Below are positions 1 to 7,438 of a stretch of DNA of 33,693 nt, piece by piece. The stretch is from SSEF01 sp964604195. Its GTDB lineage: Bacteria; Patescibacteriota; Minisyncoccia; Moranbacterales; UBA1568. The notes beneath the pieces are model-generated. The model did no database searches and had not been told where the DNA came from. It saw only the letters and a program-made list of their open reading frames with translations. Position numbers and translations under genes: made by a program. Position 1 is the stretch's first letter, and the number at the start of each line of letters is the position of its first letter. The stretch covers positions 1 to 33,693 of the forward strand of contig CAZRXW010000011.1 in NCBI GenBank assembly GCA_964604195.1, written 5' to 3'.

Positions 1-114
1 TTCTTCAAATCCGCTCCTTTCAGAGTGTTACCTATGTATCTCATCTTCTTCAGAGTCGAAGCATCGACTATTCTCGGGTACAATAAGGGAGAACTTATTA
101 TAAGCATCATTGAG

Positions 115-1230
115 ATGAAAATTGCTTTAGTACACGATTATTTGGTGCAGTATGGTGGAGCCGAAAGGGTTTTGGAGGCTTTTGGTGAGATTTGGCCCTA
201 TGCACCTATCTACACGCTTATTCATGACCGAGAGGCGATGCGGGGGAAGTTTGAAGAAAGACGTATTTACACCTCGTTTCTTCAGAGTTGTCCCTTAGCA
301 CGGAAGCATCATCGGCTTTTTCCGCCGCTTATGCCGCTTGCCATTGAGCAGTTTGATTTTCGGCAGTATGATGTTGTTGTTTCGGATTCGTCGAGTTACG
401 CCAAGGGAATACTGACACGGCCAGAGACGCTGCATATATCCTATGTGCATACGCCCATGCGCTATGCCTGGGATGATTGTCAGAAGTATACTGAGGATTT
501 TGGTTTTCCTAAATTCGTGAAGCGGCTTGTTCCGGCTTTTATGAACCCTATCCGAGTGTGGGACAAGGTTTCAGCTGATCGTGTGGATCAGTATGTAGCC
601 AATTCTGAATTTGTAAAGAAGCGGATTGCGAAATACTACCGCAAAGAGGCTGTGGTGATTCATCCACCGGTTGATATTGATCGATTCTTTGTAGCAGATA
701 AGGAGGATCAGCAGGAATATTTCTTGATGGTAGGGAGACTGATTGCCTACAAGCGGCATGATATTGCTATCGAGGCCTGCAATAGACTAAAGCTCCCACT
801 CAAGATTATCGGTCGTGGTCCAGAGAATGATCGTTTGCGGCAATTGGCTGGACCAACAGTAGAATTTCTTGATCGTGTACCTGACAAGGATCTCCCTAAA
901 TACTATGCTCAGTGTCGAGCTTTTATCTTTCCTCAGGAAGAAGATTTTGGGATCGTCGCACAGGAAGCCTTTGCTTCCGGGAGGCCGGTAATTGCCTATC
1001 GGGGTGGTGATATCGTTGAGCATCTTGAGGAGGGGAAGATGGGAGAATTTTTTGAGGAGCAAACGGCTGATTCTTTGGTAGTAGCACTTAATCGATTTCA
1101 TCCTGAACAATACGATGCTCATTTTATTCGTGCTCGGGCTGAGCGGTTTGACAAGGGACAGTTTAAGGATAGAATAAAGAACTTCGTGGAGACGGCAGTT
1201 TATGAGCATCAAGCGCTCTTCAAGAAGTAA
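115..1230 (+). CDS. GT4 family glycosyltransferase
   Basis: Likely transfers a sugar from an activated donor onto a growing surface polysaccharide or lipid-linked oligosaccharide at the inner membrane face. I take the ATG at 115, which gives a 371-residue protein opening MKIALVHDYLVQYGGAERVL, a standard GT-B N-terminus with the glycine-rich acceptor loop. The reading frame stays open upstream to 25, but that extension has no family character. The C-terminal half has the donor-side landmarks: the VGRLIAYKRHDIAIEA segment and the E-x7-E motif within EEDFGIVAQEAFASGRPVIAY. No TM helix is seen. It is followed after 21 bp by a Wzz-like gene and then a second GT4, so a polysaccharide operon is likely. 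Only a weak GAG precedes the ATG. Donor and acceptor cannot be read from sequence. Confidence 0.9.
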   Translation: MKIALVHDYLVQYGGAERVLEAFGEIWPYAPIYTLIHDREAMRGKFEERRIYTSFLQSCPLARKHHRLFPPLMPLAIEQFDFRQYDVVVSDSSSYAKGILTRPETLHISYVHTPMRYAWDDCQKYTEDFGFPKFVKRLVPAFMNPIRVWDKVSADRVDQYVANSEFVKKRIAKYYRKEAVVIHPPVDIDRFFVADKEDQQEYFLMVGRLIAYKRHDIAIEACNRLKLPLKIIGRGPENDRLRQLAGPTVEFLDRVPDKDLPKYYAQCRAFIFPQEEDFGIVAQEAFASGRPVIAYRGGDIVEHLEEGKMGEFFEEQTADSLVVALNRFHPEQYDAHFIRARAERFDKGQFKDRIKNFVETAVYEHQALFKK

Positions 1231-1251
1231 GCTTTTTGTAACGAAAGAATT

Positions 1252-1908
1252 ATGTCTGTATACGATTTTATTTCTCTCTTTGTGCAACGTAGGAAAACCT
1301 TTGGAGGGGTATTCTTGCTAATTTTGTGTGCAGCTTTTGTCTTTTGGATGACTCAACCAAGCCAGTACCGAGGAGAGGTGCTCCTGAGTGTTACACGGAC
1401 TGCTCTAGAGAAGTCATCAGACTACGCCTATGATGAGTACTACCGCTTTCAGGCTGATGAAAAACTGGCTGAAACGCTCACTCAATATCTTGAAAGCGCC
1501 CCAGGGAAACGCGTGGTCGCTGAAAGGGCAAGACTTTCTGGTAAAGGGTATGACCAGTATGTAGGTGCAAAACTTCGGGTGGTCAAACGGGGAACAAATG
1601 GAATTTTGATTCAGTACAAGTCATCGCGTTATGAAGAGGCCGTTCAACTGGGCGAAGCGCTTGACTTTGCAGCGAGTGCCTATGTTACCTCACTCAATGA
1701 AGATGCTCGTGATCAGACTTGGTTTACTGTTTTATCAGAAGATCCGGTGATTGAGGAGGTGAAGTGGAGCGCTTCTCATTTGAGTTTGGCCGGCATCTTT
1801 GGGGGAGTGTTCCTGGCTTTTTGGGCGGTTCTACTCCAATTTTTTGTTGAAGAGTATCAGAAATATGTGCGCTCAAGAAAAGAACTTCTTGAGGGAGATA
1901 GTAATTGA
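1252..1908 (+). CDS. Wzz/chain-length-determinant-like two-TM membrane protein
   Basis: A 218-residue protein with one TM helix near residues 18-35 (GGVFLLILCAAFVFW) and a second near 176-198 (LSLAGIFGGVFLAFWAVLLQFF), leaving about 140 residues outside the membrane. This is the layout of Wzz/polysaccharide co-polymerase proteins, which set chain length of surface glycans. The sequence after TM1 (QPSQYRGEVLLSV) resembles the Wzz entry segment. It has no C-terminal tyrosine-kinase domain. It sits between two glycosyltransferases, 21 bp after the first and 35 bp before the second. Assignment rests on topology and context rather than on a diagnostic motif, so it could be a divergent membrane adaptor of the same pathway. 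Confidence 0.65.
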   Translation: MSVYDFISLFVQRRKTFGGVFLLILCAAFVFWMTQPSQYRGEVLLSVTRTALEKSSDYAYDEYYRFQADEKLAETLTQYLESAPGKRVVAERARLSGKGYDQYVGAKLRVVKRGTNGILIQYKSSRYEEAVQLGEALDFAASAYVTSLNEDARDQTWFTVLSEDPVIEEVKWSASHLSLAGIFGGVFLAFWAVLLQFFVEEYQKYVRSRKELLEGDSN

Positions 1909-1943
1909 ATTTGGAGGCAATTGAAGAGTTGATATAACGGCGT

Positions 1944-3110
1944 ATGCGTATCGGTATCGATATTCGGGCTTTGGCAGGAGGGAAACACTCAGGAGTGGAA
2001 GAATATATCCGAGGAGTACTCTCAGCAATGTTTCAGGCACATCCGGAGTATGAGTTTGTCCTTTTTTTTAATGCTTGGAATGGGATTGAACCAAATCTTT
2101 CTTTCGCGCAGGATTTTTCTCATGTGACCGTACGGAGGTTTCGCATCCCGAATAAACTGTTGAACTTTTCTCTTTGGTATCTTCGTTATCCCAAACTCGA
2201 TCGGCTCATTGGGGGGGTAGATGTTTTTTTCGTTCCCAATATGAACTTTGTTGCGGTCTCTCCATCAGTAAAGCTCTGGGTAACGGTGCATGATCTTTCT
2301 TTTGAGCTGTTCCCAGAAACATTTTCTTGGAAGCAGCGTTTGTGGCATTATCTTGTAAATTTGCGAGGTTTATTAAGACGGGCAGATCGTATTTTGGCTG
2401 TTTCTCAATCTACCGCCAGTGATATCATTGATCGCTATCAGGTACCAAGAGAGAAAATAGAAATTATCTACAGCGGTATTAGGAATCAAAATCAACTATT
2501 GGATCGAAATTCACTTGAACTGATTGAGGTGCAAAAAAAGTATCAGTTACCGTACCGATTTATTCTTTCTTTGGGAACACTTGAACCACGTAAAAACCTG
2601 ATCAGTCTCCTTCGGGCTTTCGAAGCATTTCACCAGAGTGCTGTAGGCGAGCTTCTCAAATATGATCTTGTGATTGCTGGCGTGCCTGGATGGAAATGTC
2701 AGGATTTTCTTCGGGCGGTCCGGACTTCTCCAGTGAGACATCACATACATCTTCTTGGGTTTGTTGATGAGCACGACAAACCAGCTCTCTATAACCTAGG
2801 CAGTGTGTTCGTCTACCCGTCTTTTTATGAGGGGTTTGGCTTTCCTCCACTCGAGGCGCTTGCTTGTGGTTTACCGGTAATTACCTCCCACTCCTCTTCG
2901 CTTCCTGAAATTATTGGGCAGGCTGGAGTCTTGGTTGATCCTTATCGGCCAGATGAAATTCGTGAAGCCCTCTCTCAGATCCTGGGCGATAAGGACTATC
3001 GGGATGGTCTCCAGAAGAAAGCTCTCCAACAAGCCAAAAAGTTCTCTTGGAAGAAAACCTCAGAAGAGTTATTACAAAAGGTAGGAACGCTACGAGACGA
3101 AAGGGATTGA
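1944..3110 (+). CDS. GT4 family glycosyltransferase (mannosyltransferase-like)
   Basis: A 388-residue GT-B fold enzyme. It begins MRIGIDIRALAGGKHSGVEEY, the glycine-rich opening typical of WbaZ/mannosyltransferase-like GT4 members. It continues with the LGTLEPRKNLISLLRAFE segment at the start of the donor domain and ends with the E-x7-E signature inside YEGFGFPPLEALACGLPVI, followed by SLPEIIGQAGVLVDP. A role in assembling the repeat unit of an exopolysaccharide or O-antigen-like glycan is expected. It is the third gene in the block, starting 35 bp after the Wzz-like gene. No strong SD precedes the ATG. Substrate specificity is not deducible. Confidence 0.9.
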   Translation: MRIGIDIRALAGGKHSGVEEYIRGVLSAMFQAHPEYEFVLFFNAWNGIEPNLSFAQDFSHVTVRRFRIPNKLLNFSLWYLRYPKLDRLIGGVDVFFVPNMNFVAVSPSVKLWVTVHDLSFELFPETFSWKQRLWHYLVNLRGLLRRADRILAVSQSTASDIIDRYQVPREKIEIIYSGIRNQNQLLDRNSLELIEVQKKYQLPYRFILSLGTLEPRKNLISLLRAFEAFHQSAVGELLKYDLVIAGVPGWKCQDFLRAVRTSPVRHHIHLLGFVDEHDKPALYNLGSVFVYPSFYEGFGFPPLEALACGLPVITSHSSSLPEIIGQAGVLVDPYRPDEIREALSQILGDKDYRDGLQKKALQQAKKFSWKKTSEELLQKVGTLRDERD

Positions 3111-3210
3111 ACGTAAATATATGGAAGACTTCAAAAATCTTCATGAGAAGTGCGTTTCCAGGGTATTCTGCGTGATACGTCTGTCAGATATTGTTGGGGA
3201 AAAAGCCTTT

Positions 3211-3239
3211 TTGCAACTTCTGTAGCTTCCTTGTATAAT
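3211..3239 (+). promoter_or_regulatory. Sigma-70-type promoter before the O-antigen ligase-like gene
   Basis: TTGCAA at 3211-3216 and a perfect TATAAT at 3234-3239 are separated by 17 bp. It lies 41 bp upstream of the ATG at 3281, so this long gene probably has its own promoter in addition to read-through from the glycosyltransferases. The 170 bp between 3110 and 3281 otherwise hold no gene and no convincing terminator. Confidence 0.75.
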
Positions 3240-3280
3240 GGGCGTATCGTAATTTTTCTCTATTTTTAGGTTGTTTGTTT

Positions 3281-5866
3281 ATGTCAACCGAAAGACCATC
3301 TTTTGTTCGCTTTGGTGGATCAACTCAGTTCTCACCTGTCAATGGTGATGTGTCAGGTGCGAACGTTTCTCCTCAAGTAAAATCAATGTCACAGACGGCA
3401 CCTGGTCGTCCTGGTGTTTCGTCAATGCAGGGCCACTCCCGAACAGCCAAGGTTTTTGATGGCATTATCACTTTTGTTTTGGGACTCCTTATGTTTGGTC
3501 TCCCGATTTTTTTCACGGGGGTGACTTTTCAGGGGATTGCTTTTGAGAAACAGATCTTCTTTTATTTCTGTCTTTTGATTGGGTTAGTAGCTTGGGTTTC
3601 AAAAGGGGTGATGACTGGCGAGATGAGGATTCGCCGTACACCGCTTGATATCCCGATTGCTCTCTTCTGGCTTTTTACGATTGTTACTACTGTCTTTTCT
3701 GTTGACCGATGGCATAGTTTTTGGGGTTTTTTTGGTGATCCCTCAAGAGGTTTTCTTTCGGTGACGGCACTGGTGCTCGCTTACTACTTTGTCTTGAGCC
3801 ACTTTAATGCTCAGCGCATGATGCTCATGTTCCGGAGTTTCCTCATCTCAGCTTTCTTAGTGAGTGTGTGGACCTTCTTGGTCATAATGAAGATTAAATT
3901 TCTCCCAGCTGCTTGGGAGCAGTTTGCGCCACTCTCTCTAATCGGCTCTATGTCGACGTTGGGGCTTTTCCTCTCGCTTACAGTACCTTTGTATATCACA
4001 GCTTTCTTTTTGCTGTTCCGTGAAGGGAATACACTGAGTGGACTTAAAAAGAAAGTGTGGTCGGGTCTTTTGGGGATTGCTCTGGTACTCAATCTCTTCC
4101 TGCTTTTGGCACTCTATCCTTTTGTGAACTGGGTAGTGATGCTTGGCGGCCTCGGATTTTTCCTCATCTATGTATTGGCTCAGATCGTGCGGCCAGCGGG
4201 TGAGTGGACATGGATCCCTATGGTGGTTTTTGTGGTGGTGCTCTCTTTCCTGATGATTGGTCCCAATAGTCTTACGCGAGCCAATCTTCCTGTCGAAGTA
4301 ACTCCCAATACAAAGCTCTCATGGCAAGTGGCCAAGGAGTCGCTCAAAGAAAATACGCTCTTTGGAACAGGCAATGCTACGTATGGCTACGCCTTCTCAC
4401 TCTACCGGCCACAGGAATTCAATGATAATAGTCTTTATACCTTGCGCTTTTACCAGGGGACAGGACTGGTTTTTGAAGCGCTTACTACCGTGGGTATTGT
4501 TGGAACGATTCTTCTTTTGATAGTCTGGTTCTCTTTCCTCTCTATTGGTCTCTATCTATTGACGCTTGATAAGACTAAGAATAAATTAGCCTCGCTCGGT
4601 CTTTGGTCGGTAGCAGTGATGCTCTTCATTGCGAGCTTCATGGCTCCCATCAATGCGACGCTCCTTATCCTTGGAATTCTTTTGGCTGCTCTCGCTCTGG
4701 GGACACTACTTCTTGAAAGTGGTTCGGAGGAACGCTATCTCGAGCTCTCACTTCGTGCTACTCCAAAATTCGCTCTCGCTCTCGCGTTCGTCTTTATGGT
4801 TGTCTCTGCTGGCGTTGCTTTCCTCTTTGTCTTTATGGGGAAGGTGTTGGTAGCTGACGTTGCCATGGGAAAGGCGAGTCGTATGACATCTTCAGTGGAG
4901 ACAACCATCCCTGTCTATATCAAAGCACTTCGTCTTTACCCGCAAGAAGGACGCTATTTCACTCGATTAAGTCAGGAATACATGGCTCTCGCCAATGCAG
5001 AGGGCCGGAAACCAGAGGCTGATCGTGATGTAAATAAGATCGCTTTTTTGGTTCGTGAAAGTGTGGCAAGTGGTACCCGATCCAAGGATCTTATGCCAAA
5101 TGATGTGCTTTCTGTCGAAGCGCTAGGGCTTATCTATGAAAATGCGAGCCTCTTTGCTACGGATGCCCTTCCTCGTTCGGAGGAGGCTTATCGGCGAGCA
5201 GTAGAACTTGAACCACAAAACCCACTTTTCCAGATCAAGCTTGGTCAGATTAAACGTTTGACGGCTGATGGGAAAGAAGCAGGGGCAGAGAAGAGTGCTC
5301 TGTATGAGGAGGCACTGACGGCCTTCCAGAAGGCAGCAGAAAAAAAGCCAAACCTTGCTATCGCCCATTATAATTTGGCGGTGGCCCAGGCTCGTCTGAA
5401 GCAGCTAGATGTTGCTATTGATAGTACGCGCAAGGCTTTGCAGTATGCTCCAGCGAATCTTTCCTTCAAGTATAATTTGGCAGCCTTATACCAGCTTCGT
5501 AATGGTGATGGGGACCGCAACACAGCAGAAAAGCTCTATAAAGAGGTCCTTGCTGCCAATGAACGTCTGATTGATGTGAGACTTTCCCTTGGTCTCCTGT
5601 ACGAGTCGACCAATCGGCGTACTGAAGCACTTTCTGAGTATGAGAAGATTCTTTCTTTCTTACCGGAAGAAGATGGTACGGCGTCTGCTGTAAAACAGAC
5701 CCGCGCTCAGGTTAATCAAGTGATTGATAATCTTCGCGGTGGTAAGGGAAATATTCCAAGCGAGAATTCACTTCCCGAACCAGGGCCGACAACTCCAGCA
5801 ACCGTGACACCTACTGATACCTCAAATTCGCAGGGAGAGACGCTCCTGAATGGTCCGACCCAGTAG
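3281..5866 (+). CDS. O-antigen ligase-like (Wzy/WaaL) membrane protein fused to TPR repeats
   Basis: About 861 residues from the ATG at 3281; a TTG two codons earlier is also possible. After a Ser/Gln-rich cytoplasmic N-terminus, residues ~60-500 contain roughly eleven to twelve TM helices with a long external loop (WQVAKESLKENTLFGTGNATYGYAF), the layout of O-antigen ligase/polymerase proteins. Those enzymes join or polymerise undecaprenyl-linked glycans outside the membrane. A last TM near 500-525 is followed by a soluble region with at least three TPR units, for example YEEALTAFQKAAEKKPNLA and NTAEKLYKEVLAANERLID, and a Pro/Thr/Ser-rich tail. A ligase core with C-terminal TPRs recurs in CPR genomes. 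The downstream end of the surface-glycan block is marked by a strong terminator. Whether it ligates or polymerises is not decidable here. Confidence 0.85.
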   Translation: MSTERPSFVRFGGSTQFSPVNGDVSGANVSPQVKSMSQTAPGRPGVSSMQGHSRTAKVFDGIITFVLGLLMFGLPIFFTGVTFQGIAFEKQIFFYFCLLIGLVAWVSKGVMTGEMRIRRTPLDIPIALFWLFTIVTTVFSVDRWHSFWGFFGDPSRGFLSVTALVLAYYFVLSHFNAQRMMLMFRSFLISAFLVSVWTFLVIMKIKFLPAAWEQFAPLSLIGSMSTLGLFLSLTVPLYITAFFLLFREGNTLSGLKKKVWSGLLGIALVLNLFLLLALYPFVNWVVMLGGLGFFLIYVLAQIVRPAGEWTWIPMVVFVVVLSFLMIGPNSLTRANLPVEVTPNTKLSWQVAKESLKENTLFGTGNATYGYAFSLYRPQEFNDNSLYTLRFYQGTGLVFEALTTVGIVGTILLLIVWFSFLSIGLYLLTLDKTKNKLASLGLWSVAVMLFIASFMAPINATLLILGILLAALALGTLLLESGSEERYLELSLRATPKFALALAFVFMVVSAGVAFLFVFMGKVLVADVAMGKASRMTSSVETTIPVYIKALRLYPQEGRYFTRLSQEYMALANAEGRKPEADRDVNKIAFLVRESVASGTRSKDLMPNDVLSVEALGLIYENASLFATDALPRSEEAYRRAVELEPQNPLFQIKLGQIKRLTADGKEAGAEKSALYEEALTAFQKAAEKKPNLAIAHYNLAVAQARLKQLDVAIDSTRKALQYAPANLSFKYNLAALYQLRNGDGDRNTAEKLYKEVLAANERLIDVRLSLGLLYESTNRRTEALSEYEKILSFLPEEDGTASAVKQTRAQVNQVIDNLRGGKGNIPSENSLPEPGPTTPATVTPTDTSNSQGETLLNGPTQ

Positions 5867-5877
5867 CACTAAATGAA

Positions 5878-5909
5878 TAAAGTCCTTCCATATATCGCGA
5901 AGGACTTTA
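5878..5909 (+). terminator. Rho-independent terminator after the polysaccharide block
   Basis: A perfect 11-bp stem (TAAAGTCCTTC, 5878-5888, with GAAGGACTTTA, 5899-5909) closes a 10-nt loop and runs into TTCT. It starts 12 bp after the stop codon. The A/T ends of the stem would let it work in both directions. Confidence 0.8.
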
Positions 5910-5952
5910 TTCTATCCCAACAAACCCTATCCGGAACGAGTCCCATTACAGA

Positions 5953-6022
5953 GGATGAATGGAGGGCGGGGATGAATGGAACCATATTCCTACCCGCTCC
6001 GAAGGAGTGTGGTAGGATGGTT
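5953..6022. other. Gene-free interval with a short direct repeat and a long hairpin
   Basis: The 288 bp between 5866 and 6154 contain no credible ORF. They hold an 11-bp direct repeat GGATGAATGGA (5953-5963 and 5970-5980) and, right after it, a 43-nt imperfect stem-loop (5980-6022). The stem is built from AACCA/TGGTT, CCTACC/GGTAGG and CTCC/GGAG around a GAA loop. Nothing matches tmRNA, RNase P RNA or 4.5S RNA as far as I can tell. It may be a structured leader, a small RNA or a decayed element. Confidence 0.4.
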
Positions 6023-6134
6023 GCATGAGGATCTGAAAGTCTATCACTCCACCATCAGCACCAGTACCACATCGTGTGGGGAACCAATGGGAGACGAATG
6101 TTCTCAACTTATTGTGATATTACTCTGAGAGATA

Positions 6135-6143
6135 TGGTATACT
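6135..6143 (+). promoter_or_regulatory. Extended -10 promoter of the pilin pair
   Basis: TGGTATACT is an extended -10 element (TG-n-TATACT) with no good -35 at the right distance; TTGTGA at 6112-6117 is 20 bp away. The predicted start point near 6150 lies only about 4 nt before the ATG at 6154, so the mRNA would be almost leaderless. The same 9-mer recurs before other core genes in this window. Confidence 0.65.
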
Positions 6144-6153
6144 AGAAAAAATA

Positions 6154-6540
6154 ATGTTGCTTATGATAAAAAAAATGCGAGAGCAGTTTCTTGGTGTATT
6201 GGGAGGTGTGCTAGTGTTTATGTCTATGGCGGCTTCAGCCAATGCTGCTTGGGAGGCTGGTAAAAAAAATTCCAAAGACGTAGGTCTTCCTGGAGGAGCT
6301 ATTTATCAGATCATTTCTTCAACGCTTTCTTGGCTTCTCGGTATTTTCGGTTTCATCGCTATTATCGGTTTTGTAGTCGCGGGCATCTTTTATCTCACGG
6401 CTGCAGGCGATGAGGGTCAGGCTGAGAAGGGAAAAAATGGTATGAAATACTCTATAATCGGAGTGATTGTCGCTCTGATGGGCTGGGTCATCGTCCAGGC
6501 GGTAGACTCATGGCTAAAGGGCACCAATAATGCCTTCTAA
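6154..6540 (+). CDS. T4SS-type pilin-like membrane protein
   Basis: A 128-residue protein with an N-terminal signal peptide (basic IKKMR, hydrophobic GVLGGVLVFMSM, cleavage near ASANA-A) and two TM helices (LSWLLGIFGFIAIIGFVVAG and YSIIGVIVALMGWVIVQAV). Between them lies a short loop, TAAGDEGQAEKGKNGMK. This matches the TrbC/VirB2-like small pilins recurrent in CPR bacteria, thought to be subunits of a secretion or attachment apparatus. An alternative ATG at 6163 gives a more conventional signal peptide start. No SD is present. The next gene, 24 bp on, has the same two-helix module, so the pair looks like a duplication. No ATPase or channel gene is nearby. Confidence 0.8.
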   Translation: MLLMIKKMREQFLGVLGGVLVFMSMAASANAAWEAGKKNSKDVGLPGGAIYQIISSTLSWLLGIFGFIAIIGFVVAGIFYLTAAGDEGQAEKGKNGMKYSIIGVIVALMGWVIVQAVDSWLKGTNNAF

Positions 6541-6564
6541 AAGCGCATCATAATTCTTGCTTGT

Positions 6565-7353
6565 ATGCAAAAACAAAATATTTTTTTGAGTATAGCATTT
6601 GTGATGGTGGTGGGCTGGCTGACTTTGGAGATTCCTTTTACTTTAGCCCAGACGTGCGGTGATGGCGGTGTTTGCGGGATGATCGCCGAGTGTCCCAGTA
6701 GTAATTTTGCTGCAGATCCAGTTTGCACCGATAATACAGTTTGTTGTCTCCCAGCTTCTTCTGGCGGTGGGACATGTACTGGTAGTTGTCACCAGGTATC
6801 TCGTGGATGTACTGCTCCCGAAGTTCCCGATAATACAGAGAGCTGTTCGAATGGTCAGGTATGTTGTAAAATGCCGTCTGCTGGTGGTCAGAATGAGTGC
6901 CAAATAGGGGGTGGTACTTGTCGCTCGGCTTCGTCGTGCGTTGCTCCAGAGACCCTCTCTGTGAGAAGTTGTGATGTGGGGAGTAATCAGATTTGCTGTG
7001 ATATGCCCGATGGAGGTAGGGGAGAAGGGGAAGGCGGTGTGACAGGAAGTAAATGTACCGGCAGTAAGATAGGAGGAGTGTGTTTCCCAAGTGGGACTGG
7101 TCTCTCAGAAAAATCAATTGTTGAAATCCTTACCTCATTTATTAGTTGGATACTGGGTATTTTCGGTTTTATTGCTATTTTGGGTTTTATCATCTCGGGA
7201 CTTCAGTATATTTTTGCCACTGGTGATGAGGGAATGGTCGAGACAGCCAAGCGCAATATGAAATACTCCATCATTGGAGTGATTGTGGCTCTTTCGGGAT
7301 GGATTGTTATTAAGGCGGTTGATACACTCTTAAGTGCCAGCCCTTTGATATAG
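6565..7353 (+). CDS. Cysteine-rich protein with C-terminal T4SS-type pilin module
   Basis: A 262-residue exported protein. Residues 1-29 look like a signal peptide. Residues 31-145 contain three repeats of six cysteines each: C31, 37, 43, 54, 60, 61; C71, 75, 82, 94, 100, 101; C112, 119, 125, 136, 144, 145. Each ends in an adjacent Cys pair followed two residues later by Pro. C164 and C173 look like a partial fourth unit. A Gly-rich linker leads to a two-helix module (SWILGIFGFIAILGFIISG and YSIIGVIVALSGWIVIKAV) nearly identical in plan to the preceding pilin. The Cys order, ending in CC, resembles small disulfide-knot domains such as clip domains; that comparison is by eye only. Inference: a pilin or pilus-associated subunit displaying a disulfide-stabilised domain outside the cell. 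Confidence 0.75.
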   Translation: MQKQNIFLSIAFVMVVGWLTLEIPFTLAQTCGDGGVCGMIAECPSSNFAADPVCTDNTVCCLPASSGGGTCTGSCHQVSRGCTAPEVPDNTESCSNGQVCCKMPSAGGQNECQIGGGTCRSASSCVAPETLSVRSCDVGSNQICCDMPDGGRGEGEGGVTGSKCTGSKIGGVCFPSGTGLSEKSIVEILTSFISWILGIFGFIAILGFIISGLQYIFATGDEGMVETAKRNMKYSIIGVIVALSGWIVIKAVDTLLSASPLI

Positions 7354-7367
7354 GATTTTTTGGAGAT

Positions 7368-7431
7368 AAAAAAGAAAAACGGGCGGCCTGCATGAATGCA
7401 AGTCGCCCGCCGTTTGCTCCGCTGTGCGGAG
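7368..7431 (-). terminator. Terminator of the minus-strand membrane module
   Basis: Read on the minus strand, a first hairpin (CTCCGC/GCGGAG, 7417-7431) is followed by a second with stems CGGGCG/CGCCCG (7380-7385 and 7404-7409) and TGCAT/ATGCA. It then runs into a T-tract, TTTTTCTTTTTT, at 7368-7379. It sits between convergent genes. The first hairpin followed by TCTTAT might weakly stop the pilin transcript. Confidence 0.8.
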
Positions 7432-7438
7432 TCTTATA

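Noticed and set aside
1..114. Promoter for the first glycosyltransferase (TACAAT at 79-84)
   Set aside because: No acceptable -35 or extended -10, and the window edge hides what lies upstream.
787..1287. Minus-strand ORF of 166 aa over the first glycosyltransferase
   Set aside because: It is antisense to a clear GT4 gene and runs into the next gene's start.
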